64,000 bases of DNA from Euglena gracilis (Eukaryota; Euglenida; Euglenophyceae; Euglenales), in assembly GCA_039621445.1 (NCBI GenBank), contig CP154957.1, positions 37,852,654 to 37,916,653 on the forward strand, read 5' to 3'. Below the pieces are notes generated by a model. The model was not told the origin of the DNA. It worked only from the letters and a program-made list of their open reading frames with translations, and made no database searches. Position numbers and translations under genes: made by a program. Positions 52,381 to 63,317 of the stretch are shown one piece after another. Each line of letters starts with the position of its first letter. Position 1 is the stretch's first letter.

Positions 52381-52709
52381 TTCTTGATATAGAAACAAAA
52401 AAACAAAATTTTTTTTAAAAAAAACGTCATGGAGGGTTTGGGCGAAAAGTGCTTTTCTTTTTTTAACAAAGCAGTGATTTTTCATCTCTGCATCCTTCGT
52501 AGTCTGCAAAGGATGCTGGCTTTCACAACTGTGACACCTTGCCAACCACATGTTTTTATGAAGGGTCTGGAAAAACTGAGAGACGTCACTTTTTGATGAC
52601 CCAAAAATGACGTTCAAACTTTTTCCTCAAAAAATGGCCATTTCGAAGGAAAAAGCTCAAATTTTTTTTCAAACAAATATATTCTTTTTTTTGAAAAAAA
52701 CGTCAACCC

Positions 52710-52806
52710 TGACCCTAACCCTAACCCTAACAATAAACCCAAACCCTAACCCAAACCCAATTCAATTTAGGGTTTGGGCCAGGGTTGGGGTTAGGGTAAG
52801 GGTTAG
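52710..52806. repeat. Telomere-like CCCTAA and TTAGGG repeats, inverted pair
   Basis: CCCTAACCCTAACCCTAAC on the left and GGGTTAGGGTAAGGGTTAGG on the right face each other across a short AAACCC/GGGTTT-rich centre. Duplicated at 58891-58988. Confidence 0.9.
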
Positions 52807-52929
52807 GTGGGGGTCGTAGGCGGGGAGCAAACAAATATCGTTTTTTGCTGGGCAAGGATAAAATTTTGATTTCTCACTTGTTTTTGCAACGTTCTGTTTC
52901 TTTCTCCCCTCTTCATTTCATCACAGCAA

Positions 52930-53102
52930 GCATGCCGGGACAGTGCAGAAAAGCCTCTTCAAAAAAGGACACCAAGCCACTTGGTGGGGACGCGGGGGGG
53001 ACGCGGGGGGGGACGCGGGGGGGACGCGGGGGCACAACCCCCGATGGTCCAAATTTTGCCTTTGATCGCAAGGGTGAACCAATCTTAGCTCAAATGACTT
53101 GA
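52930..53102 (+). other. Possible exon interrupted by GACGCGGGGG array
   Basis: An ATG (52931) follows an acceptor-like TTTCATCACAG; the frame MPGQCRKASSKKDTKPL runs into four GACGCGGGGG units and then DGPNFAFDRKGEPILAQ. The frame stays open through the array, but I do not recognise the protein. Same in unit 2. Confidence 0.25.
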
Positions 53103-53816
53103 AAACCAAAACTTTTGGTTGTCTTCAACAAGAATGGTCAAAATAGGGCATTTTTCTGCCATTTTGGCTTGAAACCATTCCAAACTAGGTCCTTTTTTGA
53201 CAGAGCGCGGGAACAAAAGGCAAAATTTCACTATGCTTTTTGGTGTCTTTCTCTGACCGAGGATGGGCAAAAAAAGCTAAAAATTAAAGGCAAAAATTGT
53301 TTTGGCCTGGACCCTCAATGCCGTTTTTTTTTTAAAAAACATGTTTTTTTTAAAAAAAAAACGTGTTTTTTTTGACTTCGTTTTAACGAAGTGCCAGGTA
53401 TGCTGATTTTGAGAGCGCTTTGCAATCTGGCTGAGTCCGGTGGGTACCAAGCGAAAGATGTTGGCGAGACCTTTCGTTTGATATGTAATATGCAACCTGA
53501 CCTGTGGGATTTGACAAATTAGGATGTCAAATTTTGGAATACACGATCGCTGAAAATAAGCGCTACTTGCATTATGGCCGAATCGTGTTGCCATCTGTCG
53601 AAAGCCCTTAAGAAGAGCTTTCAATTGATGGGTAACGTGGCTTCATACGTGTGGAATCTGCCATTTTTGACCGGCGGCCCATTTGGGCCAAAGTCGCCCA
53701 AAACTGCCGCAAACATGGGTATTTTGGGCGAAACTGGCCGTGATTCCTCAGCCGCCGGTTCGGGCATGAACTCGGAGCCCCCTAGCCATGGTTTCAAAAA
53801 CTGTGTCCCAGACGGG

Positions 53817-53865
53817 TGCTACCCCCGTGACCCCCCCCCGTGACCCCCCCCGTGACCCGAGAATC
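53817..53865. repeat. CCCCCGTGACCCCC terminus-like repeats
   Basis: Three copies of the GTGACC core with C runs; same core as 7842-8080. Copy at 59998-60046. Confidence 0.8.
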
Positions 53866-54150
53866 GAGCCTTCAATTTTTATGCAAGGCATCAACCTTCA
53901 TCACTTCAGCCTTCCCTTTCATCCATCCTTTCAGCCTGCTTTTTGATGTTGGTGGCAAATTGGGTCACTTTTCATCAAGGCTGGATTGAAGTTGTAAGTG
54001 AAGAACAGAGGTTGAAGTTGAAGTGAAGTGAAGTTGAAGTTTTAGAAGTTCTTCACCACTTCTCTTGATAACTGAAACTTTCCCATGCAGGTTTCACCAT
54101 GACCGATGCACCCCCCACAAAGAAATTGTGCTTTGCAAAGGGGGAGTAAA

Positions 54151-56334
54151 CCCCCCCCAAATATAAGAAACCCGTTTCTTATATTTGGGTGTCGGCCGAT
54201 CGGCCCAAAGGGTTTCTTATATTTGGGGGTTTCTTATATTTGGGTGTTGAAGGCAGGCCCCAAGGGTTTCTTATAAATGGAACTTTTTTGCTTTTCGGTT
54301 CCTTCATGTAATTAATTACATGTGACTGCCGTGTGTAGGGTTTTCTTGATGTCTGACGGCTCGTCTTCCGAGGCCCTGGAGAGTGTTTATGATGAATCAG
54401 ATCATTCCATCAGCACAGAAGAAAGTGGTAGTGCTAGTGGTATTTCTGAATCTGGGAGTGATGTCGGTGAAAGAAAGATTCGCAAGAAATATACTGTGGA
54501 TTTCAAATTGAAAGTTATCCATGCAGCCAGCACAAGCACCATTGGGCAAGCATCCAAGCAAAGTGGGGTTCCAAAAGGGATGATCGGCAAGTGGATTGCA
54601 TCCAAGGACAAGCTTGCGACAGCAGCCAAGAGTGGTGGGGAAAAGAGGGCTCGATTGGGGTCATGTGGAAGGAAAATGTTTTTCCCAGGGGTCGAGGACA
54701 AACTTGAAGCTTGGATCAAAGACCGAAAAGCCAACAAACGACGCACCACAAAGAAGGCTGCTCTCCAGCAAGCTCAGGTGTATATTTCTCCCCCTTTCTG
54801 GTTGAATTTTTAACCTGCCCTCCAGGTGTTCTTGGCTGAAGAAAATAAGAGGGCCCTTCTTGGACCAAAATAGTTTGCAAGTTTTCTGAGACGTAAGAAG
54901 TTGGCACAACGAACGATCAAGAGGGGGGTCAAGGTGAATGATGCACAACTGAAAGAGCAGGCCTTGGAGTTCCATCAGACCATTCGAACAGTGGGGAAGA
55001 GAGTCGTGACACGGACAGGTCTTTTCATGAATTTTTGTGGTAGTTTTTGAGAACACTCCTCGCTAGGAACGCTGTCACTTGCACCAGAAGATGTGGCAAA
55101 CAGCGACGAGATCCCCCTGTCGTTCTCAGGCTCAGATGGGCGCACCACCATCACAACAAAAGGGATTTTAGATATGTTTCTGTTTGTCCCACCCTGTTGC
55201 CATGCTTTAGGCGTGGACGATGTTGCTGTCCTGGAGAATGGTAATTGGGACAAGCGTATGAGCACGGTCTTGGTGACGATCTTTGGCAACAAGGAGTTGC
55301 ACGTGAAACCCATAGTGGTCTTCTTTGGCAAGGGCACGAGGATCACGGCCACGGAAAAGGCAGCATGGGACCAAGATGTCTTGGTAACGTTCCAGGTTTG
55401 TGGCCAAACCTGAGGGTTGTTTCTCATGCTCTGTCACAGGAAGAAGCAATTGCCGATGAGGCAACCTGGCACCTCGTGATTGAGGAATAGAAAGCCAACG
55501 TCCCGAAGGATTTCCCGAAGTTGTTGCTATACGACCACGCCCCGGTCCATGGTCTTCCTGGGCTAACGGATCAGTGGCGAAAAATGCTGGTTTGTTGTAA
55601 TGTGTGGATAGCGTATGCATCTTTCATCCTTCAGGTGAGGCGTGTATTGGTGCCTCCTGGGTTAACGAGCTATTTTCAATGCATTGACGTGTACTTCGCA
55701 TCAACGTTCAAGAAGAACTATACTCAGCTTTTCACTGACTGGTTGGTGACAGACCCACCAGTACCCAAGGCCTCTGAACGGCGCATTCTGCACACTAAGT
55801 GGGTCGCAGCTGCATTAAGCAGACCTTGCAAACCGCAGATGTTGCCAGTGCCTTCGCTCAGCTGGGGTACACCTGGCTGGGCACTAAGCCCAAATGCCGT
55901 GGTCTCCCCGACTACGACTACTCCTCCCCTGCTGAGGAGTATCCTATATTGCTTCCTGGACCGCCGGTCCAAGCTCCCACTCCTTTCAACAAGGTGACGG
56001 GCAGAAAACAATGTTCATGATTCTCCCATTTATCACCTTCTTGGGTCCAGTCGCTCCTGCCCCACCCAAAAAACAGTTGCGTCTTACCTCTTGTTTTGTA
56101 AAGAAACAATAGACTGGACCGACTTGATTTGTGTGTTGATCGCGCCTTCAGATTTGCTGTGACCAGTGGTGAAAGTAAATGAGGGGTTTCTTATATTTGG
56201 ATTAGCATCCAACAGCCCAGGGGTTTCTTATATTTGGGGGTTTCTTATATTTGGGTGTCGGCTGAAAATCGGCCAAAGGGTTTCTTATATTTGGGGGTTT
56301 CCTATAGCGAGGGGTTTCTTATATTTGGGGGGGG
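54151..56334 (+). mobile_element. Tigger-like (pogo) DNA transposon, copy 1
   Basis: Perfect 23-bp TIRs: eight C then AAATATAAGAAACCC, and the inverse at the right. Further TTTCTTATATTTGGG copies lie inside both ends (about three left, five right), as subterminal binding-site arrays would. Flanks are TAAA on the left and TATA on the right; pogo elements duplicate TA. Confidence 0.88.
54349..56020 (+). pseudogene. Pogo/Tigger-like transposase, five exons (copy 1)
   Basis: Exons 54349-54777, 54826-55018, 55067-55395, 55440-55589 and 55635-56020; the introns are 48, 48, 44 and 45 nt, all GT..AG. Exon 1: acidic start, then a psq-type helix-turn-helix (YTVDFKLKVIHAA, GVPKGMIGKWI) and the start of a CENP-B-type DNA-binding domain. 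DDE_1-type catalytic blocks: SDEIPLSF (first Asp, 55105), LLLYDHAPVHG (second, 55533), LVPPGLTSYFQCIDV (third, 55686). Damage: in-frame TAG at 54871 and 55488 (both could be former CAG) and a 1-base deletion near 55815 that shifts the end. In function such enzymes cut and paste the element at TA sites. Confidence 0.82.
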
Positions 56335-56339
56335 TATAA

Positions 56340-56570
56340 GGGAAGGAGAACGACAGTTTACACAGATATTATGAACGTCACATAAAGTCATATCAGCTTC
56401 AATGAAAAGAGTGCTTCAAAGCATGGTTTGATGAGGGGTTGAAAGAGTTGATTGCCAGTGGTGTGGCCGAAGGTGAAGCATGTCTTGTCATGAAGGGGAA
56501 AAGTCCAACCATGGTTCAATTTTGTGTCGAATTTACCATTTTCTTTTTTTAAAATGCAAGCATCTTTAAT
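56340..56570 (+). other. Possible coding sequence flanking the Tigger-like element
   Basis: To the right, the frame KECFKAWFDEGLKELIASGV then AEGEACLVMKGKSPTMVQ is open for about 45 codons; to the left (54099-54147) MTDAPPTKKLCFAKGE follows an acceptor-like CCCATGCAG. The transposon may have split a gene. Unrecognised; a TGA stands before KECF. Confidence 0.25.
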
Positions 56571-57137
56571 TTAAACACTTGGTTTCGATCATGAAAGCAG
56601 CAGAGTGTGGATGCTTCATTCGTTTCTGGTCTTCTTCTTTTTTGTGGGCTTTTTGATCCGATGCGCGTGGAACTGTGCTTTCCTTGGTGGTGTAGTGCTT
56701 TTGTTTGTGCCACCAACTCCTTGTTGTGGTTCAAGAAAGAGAGAAAAGAACCCGTGATTGCATTTTGAGGGCGATGATCCGCCAGGGTTCGGCGTATTTT
56801 TCCGCTTCGAATAATTCGAATTTTTCAAGGTTGAATTATTCGAATTTTTTTTTTTTCATCAGGAAAATTTCCAAAAATTCCACAGGGTGAAGCACTGCAA
56901 CAGGGATGTGTTTTTTTTCCGCCGCCGGCCAAAGTCCTTCCAAGGATTACGGCATTTTCGAGGTACTCGAAGAAAGAAAAACACCATCGAGAGGAAATTC
57001 AGATGAATTTTGCCTTCCGTCTGCGGAAAATCCCGTCGGTGACAAAAAAAAGATTTTTTGTTGCCGGCCCCCCGGCTGTTGCAGAAGCCCACCTTTCCTC
57101 GGCAGAAACCCTCCCGATGAAATGAACAAAAAACCCG
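56571..57137. other. No recognisable gene
   Basis: Contains a palindromic AATAATTCGAATTTTTC pair (56808-56850). The minus-strand frames reach into the WPKTGQ array. Confidence 0.5.
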
Positions 57138-57778
57138 GCCAGCACTTCTGCCCAAAACTGGCCACCAGTCTGGCCCGAAACTGGCCAGCATGTGGCCCAA
57201 AACTGGCCAGCATGTGGCCCAAAACTGGCCAGCCTGCCCAAAAGTGGCCAGCACGTGTGGCCCAAAACTGGCCACCAATCTGGCCCAAAACTGGCCAGCA
57301 CTTCTGCCCAAAACTGTGGCCCAAAACTGGCCACCAATCTGGCCCGAAAGTGGCCAGCATGTGGCCCAAAACTGGCCAGCATGTGGCCCAAAACTGGCCA
57401 GCCTGCCCAAAAGTGGCCAGCACGTGTGGCCCAAAACTGGCCACCAATCTGGCCCAAAACTGGCCAGCACTTCTGCCAAAAACTGGCCACCAATCTGGCC
57501 CAAAATGGGCCAGCATGTGGCCCAAAACTGGCCAGCGCATCTGCCCAAAACTGTGGCCCAAAACTGGCCACCAATCTGGCCCAAAACCGGCCAGCATGTG
57601 GCCCAAAACTGGCCAGCACTTCTGCCCAAAACTGTGGCCCAAAACTGGCCACCAATCTGGCCCGAAACTGGCCAGCATGTGGCCCAAAACTGGCCAGCAC
57701 TTCTGCCCAAAGCTGGCCAGCACATATGGCCGAAAACTTGGCCACCAAATCTGGCCCAAAACTGGCCAGTTCTTTGCC
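57138..57778. repeat. WPKTGQ minisatellite, array e
   Basis: Some 27 units of 18-24 bp around TGGCCCAAAACTGGCCA, with an internal higher-order repeat. Frames are open in most readings on both strands. Opposite orientation to arrays a-c. Its right flank (57780-57930) matches the left part of composite copy c. Confidence 0.95.
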
Positions 57779-58592
57779 AGTGAAAAGCAAACAGGAACAG
57801 CAACAGGAACCAGAAAACACACACGTTGTTGGCCGTAATACAAACTGAGCAGTTTAGCAGGGACATGCTCAGGTCCAGATTACCAACCTCCTTCCAATAA
57901 GTTCATTTCAGGCGTGATAGACTTGAGTAATTTCTTGCCGTGAGATCTGCAACAGAGAAAAATGTACATTCACTGAAAGAATTGGCAAATTCACCATATG
58001 CTCCTGCATCCCGCTGGCATCTTAGAGTTGTCTGCACAGTTCACAAAAAGCAACTTCTGATGAATTAGGAATACCCAGATTCGCGTTCCGCGATTTTTGA
58101 AATTTTCGAAAAATTCGAATTTTTCGAATTTTTCAATTGAAATGAAAAATTCCCAAAATTTCGAAATTTGCCGAACCTTGTGATCCGCTTGAAATCACAC
58201 CTGAATTGCACGATGCTGCCCTGTCTTTTTGACAGGGCAAATCTGGCCTTCTCTTTTTAAAAAAAAACATTCCCCGGGGCACCTTCGGATGAATTGGAGC
58301 CTTTTTGTTTGTGGTTGCTACCATGGAGAGGAAGGGATTGAAGTTGAACAGATGTTGAACAGAGGTTGAAGTTGAAGTGAGGTTGAAGTTTAACTTCTGC
58401 TTCTAACTTCTTTCCGGCCCTGCTTTTCATCACTTTTCTGGTTGAAACCATCGAAAATTTGCCTTGACGTGGTCAAAAAAATGGAAAGAAATGCCAAAAT
58501 TTGAGGTGAAAAAAATTTGACCCGAACAATGGCGCCTTTTTGGTGTATGGATTTGACCCAAAATATGTCCCATTGGCAAAAGGGGAGATTGA
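57779..58592. other. Tail of duplication unit 1, no gene
   Basis: 58085-58140 is rich in TTCGAAAAATTCG palindromic words. 58333-58400 holds GTTGAAGTTGAAG repeats, also present at 53990-54040. Confidence 0.5.
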
Positions 58593-58890
58593 TTTTTAAA
58601 AAAAACGTCATGGAGGGTTTGGGCGAAAAGTGCTTTTCTTTTTTTAACAAAGCAGTGATTTTTCATCTCTGCATCCTTCGTAGTCTGCAAAGGATGCTGG
58701 CTTTCACAACTGTGACACCTTGCCAACCACATGTTTTTATGAAGGGTCTGGAAAAACTGAGAGACGTCACTTTTTGATGACCCAAAAATGACGTTCAAAC
58801 TTTTTCCTCAAAAAATGGCCATTTCGAAGGAAAAAGCTCAAATTTTTTTTCAAACAAATATATTCTTTTTTTTGAAAAAAACGTCAACCC

Positions 58891-58988
58891 TGACCCTAAC
58901 CCTAACCCTAACAATAAACCCAAACCCTAACCCAAACCCAATTCAATTTAGGGTTTGGGCCAGGGTTGGGGTTAGGGTAAGGGTTAGG
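58891..58988. repeat. Telomere-like repeats, duplicate copy
   Basis: Same sequence as 52710-52806. Confidence 0.9.
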
Positions 58989-59997
58989 TGGGGGTCGTAG
59001 GCGGGGAGCAAACAAATATCGTTTTTTGCTGGGCAAGGATAAAATTTTGATTTCTCACTTGTTTTTGCAACGTTCTGTTTCTTTCTCCCCTCTTCATTTC
59101 ATCACAGCAAGCATGCCGGGACAGTGCAGAAAAGCCTCTTCAAAAAAGGACACCAAGCCACTTGGTGGGGACGCGGGGGGGACGCGGGGGGGGGACGCGG
59201 GGGGGACGCGGGGGCACAACCCCCGATGGTCCAAATTTTGCCTTTGATCGCAAGGGTGAACCAATCTTAGCTCAAATGACTTGAAAACCAAAACTTTTGG
59301 TTGTCTTCAACAAGAATGGTCAAAATAGGACATTTTTCTGCCATTTTGGCTTGAAACCATTCCAAACTAGGTCCTTTTTTGACAGAGCGCGGGAACAAAA
59401 GGCAAAATTTCACTATGCTTTTTGGTGTCTTTCTCTGACCGAGGATGGGCAAAAAAAGCTAAAAATTAAAGGCAAAAATTGTTTTGGCCTGGACCCTCAA
59501 TGCCGTTTTTTTTTTAAAAAACATGTTTTTTTTAAAAAAAAACGTGTTTTTTTTGACTTCGTTTTAACGAAGTGCCAGGTATGCTGATTTTGAGAGCGCT
59601 TTGCAATCTGGCTGAGTTCGGTGGGTACCAAGCGAAAGATGTTGGCGAGACCTTTCGTTTGATATGTAATATGCAACCTGACCTGTGGGATTTGACAAAT
59701 TAGGATGTCAAATTTTGGAATACACGATCGCTGAAAATAAGCGCTACTTGCATTATGGCCGAATCGTGTTGCCATCTGTCGAAAGCCCTTAAGAAGAGCT
59801 TTCAATTGATGGGTAACGTGGCTTCATACGTGTGGAATCTGCCATTTTTGACCGGCGGCCCATTTGGGCCAAAGTCGCCCAAAACTGCCGCAAACATGGG
59901 TATTTTGGGCGAAACTGGCCGTGATTCCTCAGCCGCCGGTTCGGGCATGAACTCGGAGCCCCCTAGCCATGGTTTCAAAAACTGTGTCCCAGACGGG

Positions 59998-60046
59998 TGC
60001 TACCCCCGTGACCCCCCCCCGTGACCCCCCCCGTGACCCGAGAATC
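59998..60046. repeat. CCCCCGTGACCCCC repeats, duplicate copy
   Basis: Same as 53817-53865. Confidence 0.8.
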
Positions 60047-60331
60047 GAGCCTTCAATTTTTATGCAAGGCATCAACCTTCATCACTTCAGCCTTCCCTTT
60101 CATCCATCCTTTCAGCCTGCTTTTTGATGTTGGTGGCAAATTGGGTCACTTTTCATCAAGGCTGGATTGAAGTTGTAAGTGAAGAACAGAGGTTGAAGTT
60201 GAAGTGAAGTGAAGTTGAAGTTTTAGAAGTTCTTCACCACTTCTCTTGATAACTGAAACTTTCCCATGCAGGTTTCACCATGACCGATGCACCCCCCACA
60301 AAGAAATTGTGCTTTGCAAAGGGGGAGTAAA

Positions 60332-62515
60332 CCCCCCCCAAATATAAGAAACCCGTTTCTTATATTTGGGTGTCGGCCGATCGGCCCAAAGGGTTTCTTA
60401 TATTTGGGGGTTTCTTATATTTGGGTGTTGAAGGCAGGCCCCAAGGGTTTCTTATAAATGGAACTTTTTTGCTTTTCGGTTCCTTCATGTAATTAATTAC
60501 ATGTGACTGCCGTGTGTAGGGTTTTCTTGATGTCTGACGGCTCGTCTTCCGAGGCCCTGGAGAGTGTTTATGATGAATCAGATCATTCCATCAGCACAGA
60601 AGAAAGTGGTAGTGCTAGTGGTATTTCTGAATCTGGGAGTGATGTCGGTGAAAGAAAGATTCGCAAGAAATATACTGTGGATTTCAAATTGAAAGTTATC
60701 CATGCAGCCAGCACAAGCACCATTGGGCAAGCATCCAAGCAAAGTGGGGTTCCAAAAGGGATGATCGGCAAGTGGATTGCATCCAAGGACAAGCTTGCGA
60801 CAGCAGCCAAGAGTGGTGGGGAAAAGAGGGCTCGATTGGGGTCATGTGGAAGGAAAATGTTTTTCCCAGGGGTCGAGGAGAAACTTGAAGCTTGGATCAA
60901 AGACCGAAAAGCCAACAAACGACGCACCACAAAGAAGGCTGCCCTCCAGCAAGCTCAGGTGTATATTTCTCCCCCTTTCTGGTTGAATTTTTAACCTGCC
61001 CTCCAGGTGTTCTTGGCTGAAGAAAATAAGAGGGCCCTTCTTGGACCAAAATAGTTTGCAAGTTTTCTGAGACGTAAGAAGTTGGCACAACGAACGATCA
61101 AGAGGGGGGTCAAGGTGAATGATGCACAACTGAAAGAGCAGGCCTTGGAGTTCCATCAGACCATTCGAACAGTGGGGAAGAGAGTCGTGACACGGACAGG
61201 TCTTTTCATGAATTTTTGTGGTAGTTTTTGAGAACACTCCTCGCTAGGAACGCTGTCACTTGCACCAGAAGATGTGGCAAACAGCGACTAGATCCCCCTG
61301 TCGTTCTCAGGCTCAGATGGGCGCACCACCATCACAACAAAAGGGATTTTAGATATGTTTCTGTTTGTCCCACCCTGTTGCCATGCTTTAGGCGTGGACG
61401 ATGTTGCTGTCCTGGAGAATGGTAATTGGGACAAGCGTATGAGCACGGTCTTGGTGACGATCTTTGGCAACAAGGAGTTGCACGTGAAACCCATAGTGGT
61501 CTTCTTTGGCAAGGGCACGAGGATCACGGCCACGGAAAAGGCAGCATGGGACCAAGATATCTTGGTAACGTTCCAGGTTTGTGGCCAAACCTGAGGGTTG
61601 TTTCTCATGCTCTGTCACAGGAAGAAGCAATTGCCGATGAGGCAACCTGGCACCTCGTGATTGAGGAATAGAAGCCAACGTCCCGAAGGATTTCCCGAAG
61701 TTGTTGCTATACGACCACGCCCCGGTCCATGGTCTTCCTGGGCTAACGGATCAGTGGCGAAAAATGCTGGTTTGTTGTAATGTGTGGATAGCGTATGCAT
61801 CTTTCATCCTTCAGGTGAGGCGTGTATTGGTGCCTCCTGGGTTAACGAGCTATTTTCAATACATTGACGTGTACTTCGCATCAACGTTCAAGAAGAACTA
61901 TACTCAGCTTTTCACTGACTGGTTGGTGACAGACCCACCAGTACCCAAGGCCTCTGAACGGCGCATTCTGCACACTAAGTGGGTCGCAGCTGCAATTAAG
62001 CAGACCTTGCAAACCGCAGATGTTGCCAGTGCCTTCGCTCAGCTGGGGTACACCTGGCTGGGCACTAAGCCCAAATGCCGTGGTCTCCCCGACTACGACT
62101 ACTCCTCCCCTGCTGAGGAGTATCCTATATTGCTTCCTGGACCGCCGGTCCAAGCTCCCACTCCTTTCAACAAGGTGACGGGCAGAAAACAATGTTCATG
62201 ATTCTCCCATTTATCACCTTCTTGGGTCCAGTCGCTCCTGCCCCACCCAAAAAACAGTTGCGTCTTACCTCTTGTTTTGTAAAGAAACAATAGACTGGAC
62301 CGACTTGATTTGTGTGTTGATCGCGCCTTCAGATTTGCTGTGACCAGTGGTGAAAGTAAATGAGGGGTTTCTTATATTTGGATTAGCATCCAACAGCCCA
62401 GGGGTTTCTTATATTTGGGGGTTTGTTATATTTGGGTGTCGGCTGAAAATCGGCCAAAGGGTTTCTTATATTTGGGGGTTTCCTATAGCGAGGGGTTTCT
62501 TATATTTGGGGGGGG
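60332..62515 (+). mobile_element. Tigger-like (pogo) DNA transposon, copy 2
   Basis: Duplicate of 54151-56334 with the same TIRs, subterminal repeats and flanks, so it arose by the segmental duplication and not by a second insertion. One subterminal copy is changed (TTTGTTATATTTGGG). Confidence 0.88.
60530..62201 (+). pseudogene. Pogo/Tigger-like transposase (copy 2)
   Basis: Same five-exon layout. It shares the two TAG codons (61052 and 61669) with copy 1, so those predate the duplication. It has its own damage: GAG to TAG at 61289, directly after the first catalytic Asp, and a 1-base deletion after 61671. It lacks copy 1's deletion near 55815, so exon 5 reads cleanly (AAAIKQTLQTADVASAF) to the final stop. 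The third catalytic block reads QYIDV here, QCIDV in copy 1. Confidence 0.82.
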
Positions 62516-63317
62516 TATAAGGGAAGGAGAACGACAGTTTACACAGATATTATGAACGTCACATAAAGTCATATCAGCTTCAATGAAAAGAGTGCTTCAA
62601 AGCATGGTTTGATGAGTGGTTGAAAGAGTTGATTGCCAGTGGTGTGGCCGAAGGTGAAGCATGTCTTGTCATGAAGGGGAAAAGTCCAACCATGGTTCAA
62701 TTTTGTGTCGAATTTACCATTTTCTTTTTTTAAAATGCAAGCATCTTTAATTTAAACACTTGGTTTTGATCATGAAAGCAGCAGAGTGTGGATGCTTCAT
62801 CTCGTTTCTGGTCTTCTTCTTTTTTGTGGGCTTTTTGATCCGATGCGCGTGGAACTGTGCTTTCCTTGGTGGTGTAGTGCTTTTGTTTGTGCCACCAACT
62901 CCTTGTTGTGGTTCAAGAAAGAGAGAAAAGAACCCGTGATTGCATTTTGAGGGCGATGATCCGCCAGGGTTCGGCGTATTTTTCCGCTTCGAATAATTCG
63001 AATTTTTCAAGGTTGAATTATTCGAATTTTTTTTTTTCATCAGGAAAATTTCCAAAAATTCCACAGGGTGAAGCACTGCAACAGGGATGTGTTTTTTTTC
63101 CGCCGCCGGCCAAAGTCCTTCCAAGGATTACGGCATTTTCGAGGTACTCGAAGAAAGAAAAACACCATCGAGAGGAAATTCAGATGAATTTTGCCTTCCG
63201 TCTGCGGAAAATCCCGTCGGTGACAAAAAAAAGATTTTTTGTTGCCGGCCCCCCGGCTGTTGCAGAAGCCCACCTTTCCTCGGCAGAAACCCTCCCGATG
63301 AAATGAACAAAAAACCC

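Larger units (their letters stand above)
52412..58592 (+). repeat. Tandem segmental duplication, unit 1
   Basis: 6181-bp period. Unit 1 matches unit 2 (58593 onward) almost base for base over at least 5.4 kb, with scattered substitutions and 1-bp indels. The left boundary is in a T/A hairpin followed by ACGTCATGGAGGG. It contains telomere-like repeats, the GATGGTCC repeat, the Tigger-like element and WPKTGQ array e. Confidence 0.95.

Noticed and set aside
54871-55490. Reassigned TAG codon
   Set aside because: Two in-frame TAGs in the transposase suggested it, but the 1100-codon Gag and 531-codon LINE A frames have none, and the gene has other lesions.
56906-57866. 300-residue proteins of GPKLASFWATCWP type
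   Set aside because: Same minisatellite read in several frames of both strands; starts and ends fall in flanking repeats.
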